Positions 1 to 8,705 of a DNA stretch of 57,747 nucleotides are shown in pieces. This stretch comes from Hellea sp. (GTDB lineage Bacteria; Pseudomonadota; Alphaproteobacteria; Caulobacterales; Maricaulaceae): assembly GCA_020629135.1 (NCBI GenBank), contig JAHDDX010000008.1, positions 1-57,747 on the forward strand, in the 5' to 3' direction. Within the stretch, counting starts at the first letter, position 1; each line of letters opens with the position of its first letter. Made by a program: the position numbers and the translations under genes. The notes beneath the pieces are model-generated. The model saw only the letters and a program-made list of their open reading frames with translations. It made no database searches and was not told the origin of the DNA.

Positions 1-27
1 AACCGATTTTGGGACATAGGTGAAATC

Positions 28-966
28 GTGAGGCAAAATACGCTCATTACGCTCGGCGCGTCCGTTGTTTGCGGCATAACAGCCGTATTTTTGGCCAGGG
101 GTTGGATCAGCGACGCTATTCGCACTGAATACCGACAATCCTTGCCAACTCTTCAAGAAGTTCAGGCCGCCGAAATTGCAACCGTTCCGGTTTTAGTTGC
201 GGATACGCCGTTGGAATTTGGCGACATTTTACAGCCGGAACTCTTACGCGTTGTCGAGTTTCCAGAAGAGGCAATACCGGCTGGAACCTTTGAGTCATTA
301 AACGCCCTGTTCATTGATCCGAATGCGAAGACTATCGCGCTCCGTCGGTTTGAAGCCAATGAAGTTATTCTAAGCCATGCCATTAGCGGGCCGGGGGCTC
401 GGGGATCTTTATCGGCGCTTGTAACAGAAGGCATGCGGGCTGTTTCGGTCCGGGTTGACGATGTCAGCGGTGTGGCCGGCTTTGTGATGCCGGGTGATCA
501 TGTCGATCTGATATTTACTCGCGACCCGGTCTCACGTCGTAACGGCAGTGATCTTATTTCAGATATTTTGCTGCAGCATGTTCGGGTTCTGGGGATTGAC
601 CAAAATTTAAATGACGCGTCTTCGACACCGGATGTCGTTAAAACCGTGACCTTGGAAGTCTCCCATGAAGAAGCTCAAAAACTTCAACTGGCCATGGGAA
701 CCGGGAAATTATCGCTAACATTGCGGGCGGCGGGCGATCTTAGCGTTGTGCCAAATAAAACGATCGCCAAGGCCAATATTCTGGGCAAGTCGCCTAATGT
801 TCGCCGGGAGGCTCCGCGCCGTACTGCGGCTGTGAAATCAAAGCCCGCCCCTCGGCCGACAGTTGCCGATGTTACAATTGTGCGGGGAGATGAGCGCAAT
901 CAGGTGAGCGTTCTAAGAGACGACAATAATGCAGCCGTGACCGATGGGTCATTGTCAGGGGGATAG
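28..966 (+). CDS. cpaB: Flp pilus assembly protein CpaB (RcpC)
   Basis: First complete gene of the Tad cluster. CpaB/RcpC proteins are periplasmic, inner-membrane-anchored partners of the Tad secretin. An N-terminal hydrophobic segment (about residues 5-25) anchors the protein. An SAF-type domain (about 50-115) contains the typical run of 'pvlva.. pl.fG..l....l....fp...iP.g', and the CpaB/RcpC domain (about 120-240) includes MRAVSVRVDDVSGVAGFVMPG, the conserved family block. The C-terminal 60 residues are basic and low complexity. The start is GTG at 28, with AGG seven bases upstream. The stop precedes the next ATG by one base, so translation is probably coupled to cpaC. Length (312 aa) is normal for the family. 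Confidence 0.93.
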   Translation: MRQNTLITLGASVVCGITAVFLARGWISDAIRTEYRQSLPTLQEVQAAEIATVPVLVADTPLEFGDILQPELLRVVEFPEEAIPAGTFESLNALFIDPNAKTIALRRFEANEVILSHAISGPGARGSLSALVTEGMRAVSVRVDDVSGVAGFVMPGDHVDLIFTRDPVSRRNGSDLISDILLQHVRVLGIDQNLNDASSTPDVVKTVTLEVSHEEAQKLQLAMGTGKLSLTLRAAGDLSVVPNKTIAKANILGKSPNVRREAPRRTAAVKSKPAPRPTVADVTIVRGDERNQVSVLRDDNNAAVTDGSLSGG

Positions 967-967
967 C

Positions 968-2359
968 ATGAAACAGGTTAAACTTATAACAGCGTCAGTT
1001 CTGGCGCTTTCTACTATGGTCGCGTCTCCAGCCATGAGTAAGTCCTGGGTAGAAAAGGTTTCTCAGGAACGGGTCGTCACAAATGTTGTCAAAGATGATG
1101 TCATTGTCATGCGAACAGACCGTCCATTCAAAGAAATTCGCGTAGCCGACACCAAAGTCGCAGACGTGGTCGTTCTGACAAATCAGTCTTTTCATGTATT
1201 AGGTAAAACCGGCGGCAAAACCAATGTCATGCTCTATGACGAAAAAAACCATTTAATTGACATCATCGATGTGACTGTGGGCTTTGATTTACAGGCACTT
1301 AAAAAGAGCCTTTATGAGGCCTTCCCCAGTGAAAAAGTCGAAGTCCGTCCTATGGCCGGTGGAATTTACATGTCTGGTGACGTGACCAGTACAAAGGTCG
1401 CAGAGCGTGTCGAAAAAATCGCGCAGGCTTATGCGCCGGGTAAAGTCACCAATGCCTTATCTGTTCGAGACAGCCATCAGGTTATGTTGGAAGTTCGTTT
1501 TGTTGAGGCATCGCGCGATGTGGTTAAAGAACTTGGTATTGGACTTTTGACCCAAAAAGCCGGTGCCGGAGCCGGTGATCTAATTTTTGAATCTGGAGCC
1601 GGGCTGCTATCCGGCGGCATTCCAACTTTGTCCGGCGTATTACTTGGTGGCGTGGGGACAGCCTCTGTTGATACCCGAATTGACGCTTTGGAAGAGCAGG
1701 GCATTGTTCGGACACTCGCTGAGCCCAATCTTGTTTCTATGTCCGGGGATACGGCCAGCTTCTTGGCTGGCGGCGAATTTCCAATTCCGGTGGCCGCCGA
1801 TGAAGGTCAAATCACTATTGAATTTCGTCAGTTTGGGGTCGGCCTGGCCTTCACCCCAACTGTTTTGGATGACGGGATCATAAATCTCGAGGTCATGCCC
1901 GAAGTCAGCCAGATCGATAATACGAACGCGGTTCGGGTGGCGGGTGTCGAAGTGCCGTCGCTTCGCGTTCGCCGTGCCGATACAACGGTTGAACTCAGAA
2001 ACGCGCAGAGCTTTGCAATTGCCGGACTTTTACAAAATGAAACCTCAAACAGTAAGGCGCAGGTGCCCTGGCTGGGGGATGTGCCTGTTTTAGGGTCTTT
2101 GTTTCGGTCGAGCCGATATAAGAATTTTGAGACCGAGCTGGTTATTATCGTGACACCCAGACTGGTTCAACCTGCACCCGATATTTCTGACTTGCGGACG
2201 CCATTGGATGGTCTAACGGGACCGTCTGAAGCAGAGCAGTTTTTGCTCGGGCGGACCGAAGGTCAACCACAAATTTCAACATCAACACCGGACATTTCAG
2301 ATCGGGCGCTGGCAGATGCTGGCGGTCTGTCAGAAACATATGGATATGCGGTTCAATAG
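968..2359 (+). CDS. cpaC: Tad pilus outer-membrane secretin CpaC (RcpA)
   Basis: Forms the outer-membrane channel for the Flp pilus. From ATG 968 it is 463 aa with a signal peptide (first ~25 residues, ending in ...MASPAMS). A pilus-secretin N-terminal domain follows (about 35-105), then a BON-like segment (about 110-170), and the secretin beta-barrel domain (about 235-395), which carries the signature VPWLGDVPVLGSLFRS. The in-frame ATG at 944 lies inside cpaB and would add eight residues ahead of the signal peptide; ATG 968 has AGGGGG directly upstream and is preferred. Second gene of the operon, one base after cpaB. Confidence 0.94.
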   Translation: MKQVKLITASVLALSTMVASPAMSKSWVEKVSQERVVTNVVKDDVIVMRTDRPFKEIRVADTKVADVVVLTNQSFHVLGKTGGKTNVMLYDEKNHLIDIIDVTVGFDLQALKKSLYEAFPSEKVEVRPMAGGIYMSGDVTSTKVAERVEKIAQAYAPGKVTNALSVRDSHQVMLEVRFVEASRDVVKELGIGLLTQKAGAGAGDLIFESGAGLLSGGIPTLSGVLLGGVGTASVDTRIDALEEQGIVRTLAEPNLVSMSGDTASFLAGGEFPIPVAADEGQITIEFRQFGVGLAFTPTVLDDGIINLEVMPEVSQIDNTNAVRVAGVEVPSLRVRRADTTVELRNAQSFAIAGLLQNETSNSKAQVPWLGDVPVLGSLFRSSRYKNFETELVIIVTPRLVQPAPDISDLRTPLDGLTGPSEAEQFLLGRTEGQPQISTSTPDISDRALADAGGLSETYGYAVQ

Positions 2360-2368
2360 GGGATTAGG

Positions 2369-2623
2369 ATGACTGCGAAACTTAAACTTTTGAGCCTGTG
2401 CTCAGGCCTGGCTCTGCTGGGGGCCTGTGCAACAAATACGGCGGCGCCGAGTCCAACATATGCGTCGGCTGTAAAGCACAATATTAGCGTTCACGCTGTC
2501 CCACCGACAGATGCGCAAAAACAGAATACTTTTATTCCGGCAGACCGTGACAGAAAAGCTCTGGCTAAGAAGCGCTATGAAGCTGACGAAGTTGAGAAAC
2601 CGACACCGGTTAACACGCGATAA
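2369..2623 (+). CDS. Small lipoprotein in the CpaD position
   Basis: An 84-aa protein with a lipoprotein signal (LALLGAC, lipid Cys at about residue 19). It sits exactly where cpaD lies in Caulobacter-type Tad clusters, between secretin and downstream genes. CpaD is usually about 200 aa; this is less than half that. KHNISVHAVPP faintly resembles the N-terminal 'HPI.V' block of CpaD, and the last 30 residues (DRDRKALAKKRYEADE) faintly resemble the CpaD C-terminus, so it may be a strongly reduced pilotin-like CpaD. An ATG with GGGGATTAGG just upstream supports the start. Function as a secretin pilotin is inferred from position only. Confidence 0.7.
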   Translation: MTAKLKLLSLCSGLALLGACATNTAAPSPTYASAVKHNISVHAVPPTDAQKQNTFIPADRDRKALAKKRYEADEVEKPTPVNTR

Positions 2624-2637
2624 TTACGGAGCAAATA

Positions 2638-4128
2638 GTGGTTCATAATCGAAAATCTTTGGCTGGGGTTTTCAAAATGATCGCGTCTGACCTGTCAGGC
2701 GCTTTTGCTGTTTGGGCAGCACTCTTGGCACCTGTCATGATTACCGGAGCGGCTTTGTCCGTCGATGCGGCACGCATGTATAATCTGGATCAGGAACTTC
2801 AAAGTGCGGCGGATGCTTTGGCGCGGGCCGGAGCGGCTGAGCTCAATCAACGTTCAGATTCAATCACGCGAGCTGATCGGGCTATTGCTAATCTTGTGTC
2901 CAATTCTCAAAAGTTTGGCAATCAAGGGTCGGGCGAAGTTCTGGCTAAAACGGTTCGCTATCTCAAAGAGCTTCCGGACAATGATTATGATCTGGTCACC
3001 ACAGATATGGAGACCACTGAACCCAAGGAAGCCCGTTTTGTCGAAGTCACGGTATATCCCCAAACCGTATCCGTCATGTTTCCCAAAGGTGTCGTGCAAT
3101 CTGTGACATCCGTTTCGTTAAACGCGAAATCGATTGCGGGTACGGAAGAAGGTGTCTGCAGCGTCGCACCATTATTCGTGTGTAATCCATATGAAGGCAT
3201 GGGGACATCCATTTATGATGCTTTGGAGGACGAAAATTATCAGCGCCGATTAATCCAGTTCAAAACAACAAACAATAATAACGAAACTTATGGTCCAGGA
3301 AACTTTGGATTTTTGGATCCATTTGATGGGCATGGAGGGGCGTCCGCGATCGCAGATGCTGTTGCCGTTGATCTGCCAAGTGTTTGCTTTTCGAAGGCCA
3401 CGGGTGTCGATATGCGCCCAGGTAATATTGCGTCGTTACGCGTCGCTTTTAATACCAGGTTTGATATGTATGAGGGCAGTTTCAAAAGTTATAAAAATGA
3501 TGCGGCCTATGCACCGGCCGCCAATGTGGTCAAAGGATATTCCGGAAAGAACTGCAATGTTGATCCGGATCCAGCGGCCATGGGACTGCCACAGGATGCC
3601 TGTTTTGAAGATGGAAGTTGTCCTCATTTAAATGGACGTATGGGCAATGGTAATTGGGATTTTATCAAATATATGGAGATTAATCACAACGCCCCGGCAG
3701 TCGCGACAATCGGCGATAGCACCTATGCATTTGATTATACGAACCAAACGGTTTCGCCGTCAAATATACCTTCTAGATATGCTGTCTATCGTTGGGAAAT
3801 CGACACGGATTCCATTCCCGGTGCGGTGACATATGGAACATCCAGCACGCCCGAAGAAGGCACACCACAATGTCATAATACGGGCGCCTCAACAGCCAGT
3901 GTGGATCGACGAATTGTCTATGCGGCTGTCATGAACTGTTCTGCAGTTGAAGCCAAATACGGCATGAATGGAAGCGTCAACAACTTGCCGGTGGAGACCT
4001 TTGTCAAAGTTTTTGTCACCCAGCCAATTGAAAAAGGTCAGGATAATACGATTTGGGGTGAAATAGTCGGTCCGATCGTTGAAGGGTCTGACGCTGTTGC
4101 GCGTGAACGGGTGAGCGTAACCCGATGA
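2638..4128 (+). CDS. tadG: TadG-like pilus assembly protein
   Basis: A 496-aa protein with the N-terminal TadE/G-type membrane segment (about residues 20-43, GAFAVWAALLAPVMITGAAL) followed by the family-typical 'D.ar.y....elq.AaDaaaLA.a' region (VDAARMYNLDQELQSAADALARAG). The rest is a long extracytoplasmic domain with at least ten cysteines, probably disulfide-bonded. I could not identify a complete vWA MIDAS motif. TadG-type pseudopilin-like proteins accompany TadE/TadF and are needed for Flp fibre biogenesis in other bacteria. The start is GTG 2638 behind GGAG. The stop overlaps the next start by 4 bp. Confidence 0.85.
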   Translation: MVHNRKSLAGVFKMIASDLSGAFAVWAALLAPVMITGAALSVDAARMYNLDQELQSAADALARAGAAELNQRSDSITRADRAIANLVSNSQKFGNQGSGEVLAKTVRYLKELPDNDYDLVTTDMETTEPKEARFVEVTVYPQTVSVMFPKGVVQSVTSVSLNAKSIAGTEEGVCSVAPLFVCNPYEGMGTSIYDALEDENYQRRLIQFKTTNNNNETYGPGNFGFLDPFDGHGGASAIADAVAVDLPSVCFSKATGVDMRPGNIASLRVAFNTRFDMYEGSFKSYKNDAAYAPAANVVKGYSGKNCNVDPDPAAMGLPQDACFEDGSCPHLNGRMGNGNWDFIKYMEINHNAPAVATIGDSTYAFDYTNQTVSPSNIPSRYAVYRWEIDTDSIPGAVTYGTSSTPEEGTPQCHNTGASTASVDRRIVYAAVMNCSAVEAKYGMNGSVNNLPVETFVKVFVTQPIEKGQDNTIWGEIVGPIVEGSDAVARERVSVTR

Positions 4129-4601
4129 TCAAGCACATTACAAAATTTGCAAACGACAAAGCGGGGGGTCTCGTTATTGAGGCGGCCTTGATTTTTCCGT
4201 TTCTTATAACTTTGGGATTAGGTGTCGCCGACGCGTCATATATGCTGGTTCAAAATCACAAGTTGGAGACCCAGCTTGCGATGGCTGGAAATTACCTGTC
4301 AAAAACCCGGGCGCCCGCTCAACACGAAACTCAGGCTAAAAACCTCGCTTGCGGAGGCGCATTAGAAACAACCACCAAATGCATTATTCCAAATTGGACC
4401 GTTTCAGATATTCAAATCTCCTATGGTTCGGTTGATAATGCGGAACTTGAAAGCGGATATGAATATCGCGGGGGTCAACCGGTCACCATTGTGACAGTAA
4501 CTTCTGATATTTCCTATACGGGCTTTGGAGTCCTGTCTTCTGTGTTTGGTAAATCTATCCGCCTTACGGGATCTTATGAAGAACGATTGATCGGGACCTG
4601 A
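4125..4601 (+). CDS. tadE: TadE-family pseudopilin
   Basis: 158 aa. A short basic N-terminus is followed by the TadE signature: a small-residue segment with a conserved Glu before the hydrophobic helix (GGLVIEAALIFPFLITLGLGVADA, about residues 14-37). In TadE/TadF this is the prepilin-like region processed by the TadV/CpaA peptidase. The remainder is a small periplasmic domain with two cysteines. It overlaps tadG by 4 bp (ATGA) and is followed after 2 bp by a second TadE-like gene, so these are minor pseudopilins translated as a block. Confidence 0.85.
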   Translation: MIKHITKFANDKAGGLVIEAALIFPFLITLGLGVADASYMLVQNHKLETQLAMAGNYLSKTRAPAQHETQAKNLACGGALETTTKCIIPNWTVSDIQISYGSVDNAELESGYEYRGGQPVTIVTVTSDISYTGFGVLSSVFGKSIRLTGSYEERLIGT

Positions 4602-4603
4602 TA

Positions 4604-5236
4604 ATGATCTCTCGGTTCATATTATTTTCCAGATTTTGTCGGAGTAAAGACGGAGCGGTCACGGTTCAGGCCGCTTTGCTTACGACCTTGTTTATCGGTT
4701 TTATTGGGTCTTCGATTGAAATCGCCTATGCCTATTGGCAGTATAATGCCGTCCAACATGCAGCGCGAATGGGCGTTCGAATTGCAGCAACAACGGATCC
4801 TGTGGCCGATAGCTTGACGACGATGACAGGGTTGTCAACCGAAGTTGCGGCAGGTGACCCGCTTCCCGATTATTCAATTACCTGTACCGGATCTTTGTTG
4901 AAGTGTTCAGAAGGCAGCTTCAATGAGGAAGCTTTTGGACGGATTGTTTATGGTAAAAACAATGATGGCCTCTGTAGTGCTACCGGGCGTGAAACCCGCG
5001 GTATGTGCGATTATATTTCTGATATCAAAGAAACAAATGTATCTGTGACCTATCAGCATTCGGGATTTGACACCGCCGGAAATCCTGCTGATGTCATTCC
5101 ATTAATATCGGTGAAAGTTTCAGGTTTAAGGTTTAATTTCCTATTCCTTGATATTGTAACAACCGATCGGTTTCAAACCATGCCGGATATTAGCGTAACG
5201 GCCATGAGCGAAGATTTACAAACAGGTGGACGATGA
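4604..5236 (+). CDS. tadF: TadE/TadF-like pseudopilin
   Basis: 210 aa with the same architecture as its upstream neighbour: a basic N-terminus (MISRFILFSRFCRSKDGA), then VTVQAALLTTLFIGFIGSSIEIAYAYWQ as the pseudopilin-like helix, then a periplasmic domain with cysteine pairs (ITCTGSLLKC; LCSATGRETRGMC). The conserved Glu of the TadE motif is replaced by Gln here (VQAAL), which is closer to TadF. It overlaps cpaE by 4 bp. Assignment as TadF rather than a second TadE is by position in the triplet and is tentative. Confidence 0.78.
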   Translation: MISRFILFSRFCRSKDGAVTVQAALLTTLFIGFIGSSIEIAYAYWQYNAVQHAARMGVRIAATTDPVADSLTTMTGLSTEVAAGDPLPDYSITCTGSLLKCSEGSFNEEAFGRIVYGKNNDGLCSATGRETRGMCDYISDIKETNVSVTYQHSGFDTAGNPADVIPLISVKVSGLRFNFLFLDIVTTDRFQTMPDISVTAMSEDLQTGGR

Positions 5237-6135
5237 GCGTTTTTCAACAAGCTCAAATGAGTGATAATGATATCTCGATCCCGGAATCGGGTGCGGAACC
5301 CATTACCTATGACACGCCAGGTGAGGCGATTGTTTGGGGGTTTATGGGTGGAAACGGTGGTGCCGGTGTCACCAGCCTATGCGTGCAATTGGCTTATGAG
5401 CTTAGCCAGGGCGCGGGCCAAAACGTACCGCGAGGCGAAACACCCAAACGACCTAGGGTTTGCCTTTTTGATCTAGATTTTGAAAACGGGGCATGTGCGC
5501 CATATCTTGACGTGTCGCCAAAAGCTCATCTGGAAGATCTTTTGCCTCAGGCTTCGTTCGTGGACCGGGATATGACGGAATCATTGATGTCGAGCTATTC
5601 ACCGCATCTCGATATTCTGGCTATTGCCCCGACTTTAAACGGCAATGGCCGGGTGGACCCCGACAAGGTGTTGGCGCTGATGGATAATGTTTGTCAGATG
5701 TATGACTATGTCATCTTGGATATTCCCCGTCTATGGGCCCCCTGGACCCATGCCGCAATTGGGGGTTCAGACCAGTATTATTTTGTAACGGAGTTGACCG
5801 TTCCGGCATTAAAGTCTCTTCGAAACAGGATTTCAGAGATCGAAGCTGTTGAAGGCCTGGAAGACATTGAAATTGACATAATAATCAACAAACATGAGCG
5901 GCGCTCATTTCGCAATTCAATCCGAGTCAGTGACGCGGAAAAAGCAACAGGAAAAAAGATATTTGGCAGTATTTGCACCAATGTTGATGCGGTCCGTGAA
6001 GCGATAAACCGAGGTGAACCGGCCAGTGTGATTAGCGGGGATAGCCGCTATGCCAAAGATTGTCGGGAAATGCTTGAATTGTTACTCAAAGAGACCGTTG
6101 TTGGCGGATCAAACCAGCTCAGAGCTGCACTCTAA
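5233..6135 (+). CDS. cpaE: CpaE/TadZ-like pilus-localisation ATPase homolog
   Basis: 300-aa member of the MinD/ParA-like CpaE/TadZ family, which positions the Tad machine at the pole. The ATPase-like core runs from about residue 33 to 280: a deviant Walker A region (GFMGGNGGAGVTS), 'VCLFDLDFENG' (Walker A' Asp region), and YDYVILDIPR as Walker B. Both lysines expected in the deviant P-loop (KGGxGK[TS]) are absent, reading N and V instead. The N-terminal receiver-like domain of typical CpaE (around 400-500 aa) is also missing. It may bind nucleotide poorly or act as a structural TadZ. It overlaps tadF by 4 bp; a 59-bp gap precedes cpaF. Confidence 0.88.
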   Translation: MSVFQQAQMSDNDISIPESGAEPITYDTPGEAIVWGFMGGNGGAGVTSLCVQLAYELSQGAGQNVPRGETPKRPRVCLFDLDFENGACAPYLDVSPKAHLEDLLPQASFVDRDMTESLMSSYSPHLDILAIAPTLNGNGRVDPDKVLALMDNVCQMYDYVILDIPRLWAPWTHAAIGGSDQYYFVTELTVPALKSLRNRISEIEAVEGLEDIEIDIIINKHERRSFRNSIRVSDAEKATGKKIFGSICTNVDAVREAINRGEPASVISGDSRYAKDCREMLELLLKETVVGGSNQLRAAL

Positions 6136-6194
6136 ACCCTTCATTAACACTAATCCTAAACGAGGATTTAGTTCGTATTTGTTAGACCTGCCGG

Positions 6195-7742
6195 ATGGGA
6201 CGGTTTTCTAAGATAATTCGCAATGGGGCGACCGAAAAGCAGGTGCATTCGGAAACTCCTAAATATGTAGCGCAGGATCATTCGGCTTTGATCGAACCTG
6301 TTATCGATAATTCAGAGATATTCGAAAAGGCCGAAAGCCCAACGAAACTGCAAGACGAGGTTTCAACCGATAAGGTTCAAGCCAGATTAGATCGGGCAGA
6401 AGTCGAAAATACCCCATCGGAACCCATTACAACAGAGGCCTTGGAAACAAAAATCCGTTTGCACGGTTTGATCCTGGATGAAATCGATTTGGGGTCGCTT
6501 GAACAGCTGGGTGAAACTGAAATGAAGTCGGCGATCAAAGCGATCGTGAAAGACCTGACAACCCGGGAAGGGATGAAATTAAATTCGGCTGCGATCGATA
6601 ATCTGGTCCTGGGTATTATCGACGAAATGCGGGGGCTGGGCCCCCTTGAAATACTGCTGCGTGATGAATCTGTTAGCGATATTCTTATCAATACTCATGA
6701 ACAGGTTTATATTGAGCGCGGCGGCGAGCTCGAATTATCCAATGTCCGCTTTGCTAATGAACCGCATCTGCTTAGAATTATTAACCGGATCGTCGCGACG
6801 GTCGGACGCCGTGTCGATGAAAGTCAACCCATGGCGGATGCCAGACTTCTGGATGGCAGCCGGGTCAACGTCGCTATTGCGCCAATTGCCGTGGACGGAC
6901 CACTGGTATCAATCCGGAAGTTTTCGAAAAAACCGCTCACCTTAGACAAGCTTGTTGAGTTCAAAGCTATACCGGATGTCGTCGCACAATTTCTTTGGGC
7001 CGCCTGTAAATCGCGCGTCACGATTTTGATTTCAGGCGGTACGGGATCGGGTAAGACCACGCTATTGAATGCGCTTTCTCAATCGATTAGCCATAAAGAG
7101 CGCCTGATAACCATCGAGGACGCGGCTGAGTTACAGCTTCAACAGCCTCATGTAGCGCGTATGGAAACGCGCCCTCCTAATATCGAAGGCAAAGGTGAAA
7201 TCCGCCAAAGAGAACTGGTGAAAAACGCGCTTCGCATGCGCCCAGACCGCGTCATTTTAGGCGAGGTTCGCGGAGAAGAAGCCTTTGACATGTTGCAAGC
7301 TATGAACACCGGCCATGAAGGATCTATGGCAACACTGCACGCCAATACACCGCGTGACGCGATTACACGATTAGAACAGATGGTTGCGATGGGTGATATG
7401 AAAATCAGCCCGGAGGCGATTGCGGGTCAAATTGCCAGCGCCGTTGGCATCATTATTCAGGCCATGCGTTTATCGGATGGTCAAAGAAAAATCACCTCCG
7501 TCTCTGAGATCACAGGGATGGAAGGGTCTGTTATTCAGATGCAAGAGATATTCAATTATACCCGTACAGGCACAGGGCCTAACAATGAAGTCATCGGCGA
7601 ATTTCGGGCAACCGGCATTCGCCCGCAGTGCCTGGAATTTATTCAGACAAAAAATATCCCTGTACCGGATGGTATTTTTGAGCCGGCATCTTTGCCGACA
7701 GGGCCAATTTCTGATCTGACAATTCGGGAACGTGTTGGATAA
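6195..7742 (+). CDS. cpaF: Tad pilus assembly/secretion ATPase CpaF (TadA)
   Basis: 515-aa cytoplasmic secretion ATPase of the type II/IV family that powers Flp pilus extension. The first ~100 residues are a variable linker. The N-terminal domain runs to about 250. Walker A is GGTGSGKTT (about residues 281-289), followed by [11 protein letters not shown] (Asp box), [20 protein letters not shown] (Walker B region) and [13 protein letters not shown] (His box). All catalytic motifs are intact, in contrast to the upstream CpaE. The 59-bp upstream gap contains a small inverted repeat (CTAATCCT...AGGATTTAG, about 6150-6171). Confidence 0.96.
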   Translation: MGRFSKIIRNGATEKQVHSETPKYVAQDHSALIEPVIDNSEIFEKAESPTKLQDEVSTDKVQARLDRAEVENTPSEPITTEALETKIRLHGLILDEIDLGSLEQLGETEMKSAIKAIVKDLTTREGMKLNSAAIDNLVLGIIDEMRGLGPLEILLRDESVSDILINTHEQVYIERGGELELSNVRFANEPHLLRIINRIVATVGRRVDESQPMADARLLDGSRVNVAIAPIAVDGPLVSIRKFSKKPLTLDKLVEFKAIPDVVAQFLWAACKSRVTILISGGTGSGKTTLLNALSQSISHKERLITIEDAAELQLQQPHVARMETRPPNIEGKGEIRQRELVKNALRMRPDRVILGEVRGEEAFDMLQAMNTGHEGSMATLHANTPRDAITRLEQMVAMGDMKISPEAIAGQIASAVGIIIQAMRLSDGQRKITSVSEITGMEGSVIQMQEIFNYTRTGTGPNNEVIGEFRATGIRPQCLEFIQTKNIPVPDGIFEPASLPTGPISDLTIRERVG

Positions 7743-7747
7743 TTATC

Positions 7748-8701
7748 ATGGGAATGCAGCTTGTCTTATATACGCTGATTTTTTGTAGTGCTTTTTTAGG
7801 TATCCAAGCCGTGATAGGGGCTTCAAAGCAAATGGGGGCCAAGCTCAAGCTGGCTAATTACCGCCTAGCACAGCTCGAAAAAGAAGAGTCTCCGGCGGAC
7901 CTTGTCGCGAAAATGCGCAAAGATCGGAGCATCGGCAAGGACGGCAAGTTAAAGTCGTTGAATTTGGCCTTAGGTAAAATGGTTTTGCAATCTGGCGTGC
8001 GACTTGGGTCCGGTGGTATTTATGCGCTAATGGTCGCTGCCGCTTGTTTAGGGGTGTTGCTTTCTCTTTATTACGGGAAATCGCCATTGTGGATGCCTGT
8101 TGGTTCCTTCTTAGGGGCCGCGTTTCCGATCTTTGTCCTGAACTTTCTTGTTAAACGGCGTCGAAATAAGGCGGTCGCTCAATTGCCAGAAGCTTTAGAT
8201 GTCATCATACGATCGCTACGGGCGGGCCACCCGGTCCCTGTTTCCATTGGATTGGTAGGTCGTGAAATGGCAGATCCTATCGGATCTGAATTTGGTATTG
8301 TCAGCGATGAAATTTCATTTGGGAGTAATGTCAGTTCTGCGGTTCAGAGATTGGCAGATAGGGTGGGGCAAGAAGACTTTGATCTATTGGCGGCGATGAT
8401 CCGTCTTCAGGAACGAACGGGTGGTAACCTGGTTGAGCTGTTAGCCTCAAATGCTGATACCATCAGACAGAGACAAAAAATGCGTTTAAAAATTCGCGCT
8501 GTATCCGCGGAAGGTCGAGCGTCTGCACTCATTCTAAATGCTGCGCCTGTCGGATTATATTTGATTATTCGAGCGGCGGCCCCGGACTTTTACGGCGGCG
8601 TAGAGGAAAGTGACATAGTAAAATACGGGCTTATGGGAATTGTGTTTTGGATGTTTATTGGGAATCTGGTCATGCGAAAAATGATCAACTTTAAGGTCTA
8701 G
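7748..8701 (+). CDS. tadB: Tad pilus inner-membrane platform protein TadB (CpaG)
   Basis: 317 aa with a type II secretion system F domain in the C-terminal half. One N-terminal membrane segment (about 4-22), a cytoplasmic linker, a central pair of membrane helices (about 93-135), then the F domain (about 155-280) with the family block LPEALDVIIRSLRAGHPVP and the 'LQERTGGNLVELL' segment, and a C-terminal helix. TadB pairs with TadC to form the platform on which CpaF acts. It starts 5 bp after cpaF and ends 4 bp before tadC. Confidence 0.93.
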   Translation: MGMQLVLYTLIFCSAFLGIQAVIGASKQMGAKLKLANYRLAQLEKEESPADLVAKMRKDRSIGKDGKLKSLNLALGKMVLQSGVRLGSGGIYALMVAAACLGVLLSLYYGKSPLWMPVGSFLGAAFPIFVLNFLVKRRRNKAVAQLPEALDVIIRSLRAGHPVPVSIGLVGREMADPIGSEFGIVSDEISFGSNVSSAVQRLADRVGQEDFDLLAAMIRLQERTGGNLVELLASNADTIRQRQKMRLKIRAVSAEGRASALILNAAPVGLYLIIRAAAPDFYGGVEESDIVKYGLMGIVFWMFIGNLVMRKMINFKV

Positions 8702-8705
8702 TGAC

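Noticed and set aside
6136-6194. TTAACACTAATCCTAA upstream of cpaF as a possible CtrA box
   Set aside because: Second half-site is CTAA at 8-bp spacing, too far from the TTAA-N7-TTAA consensus.
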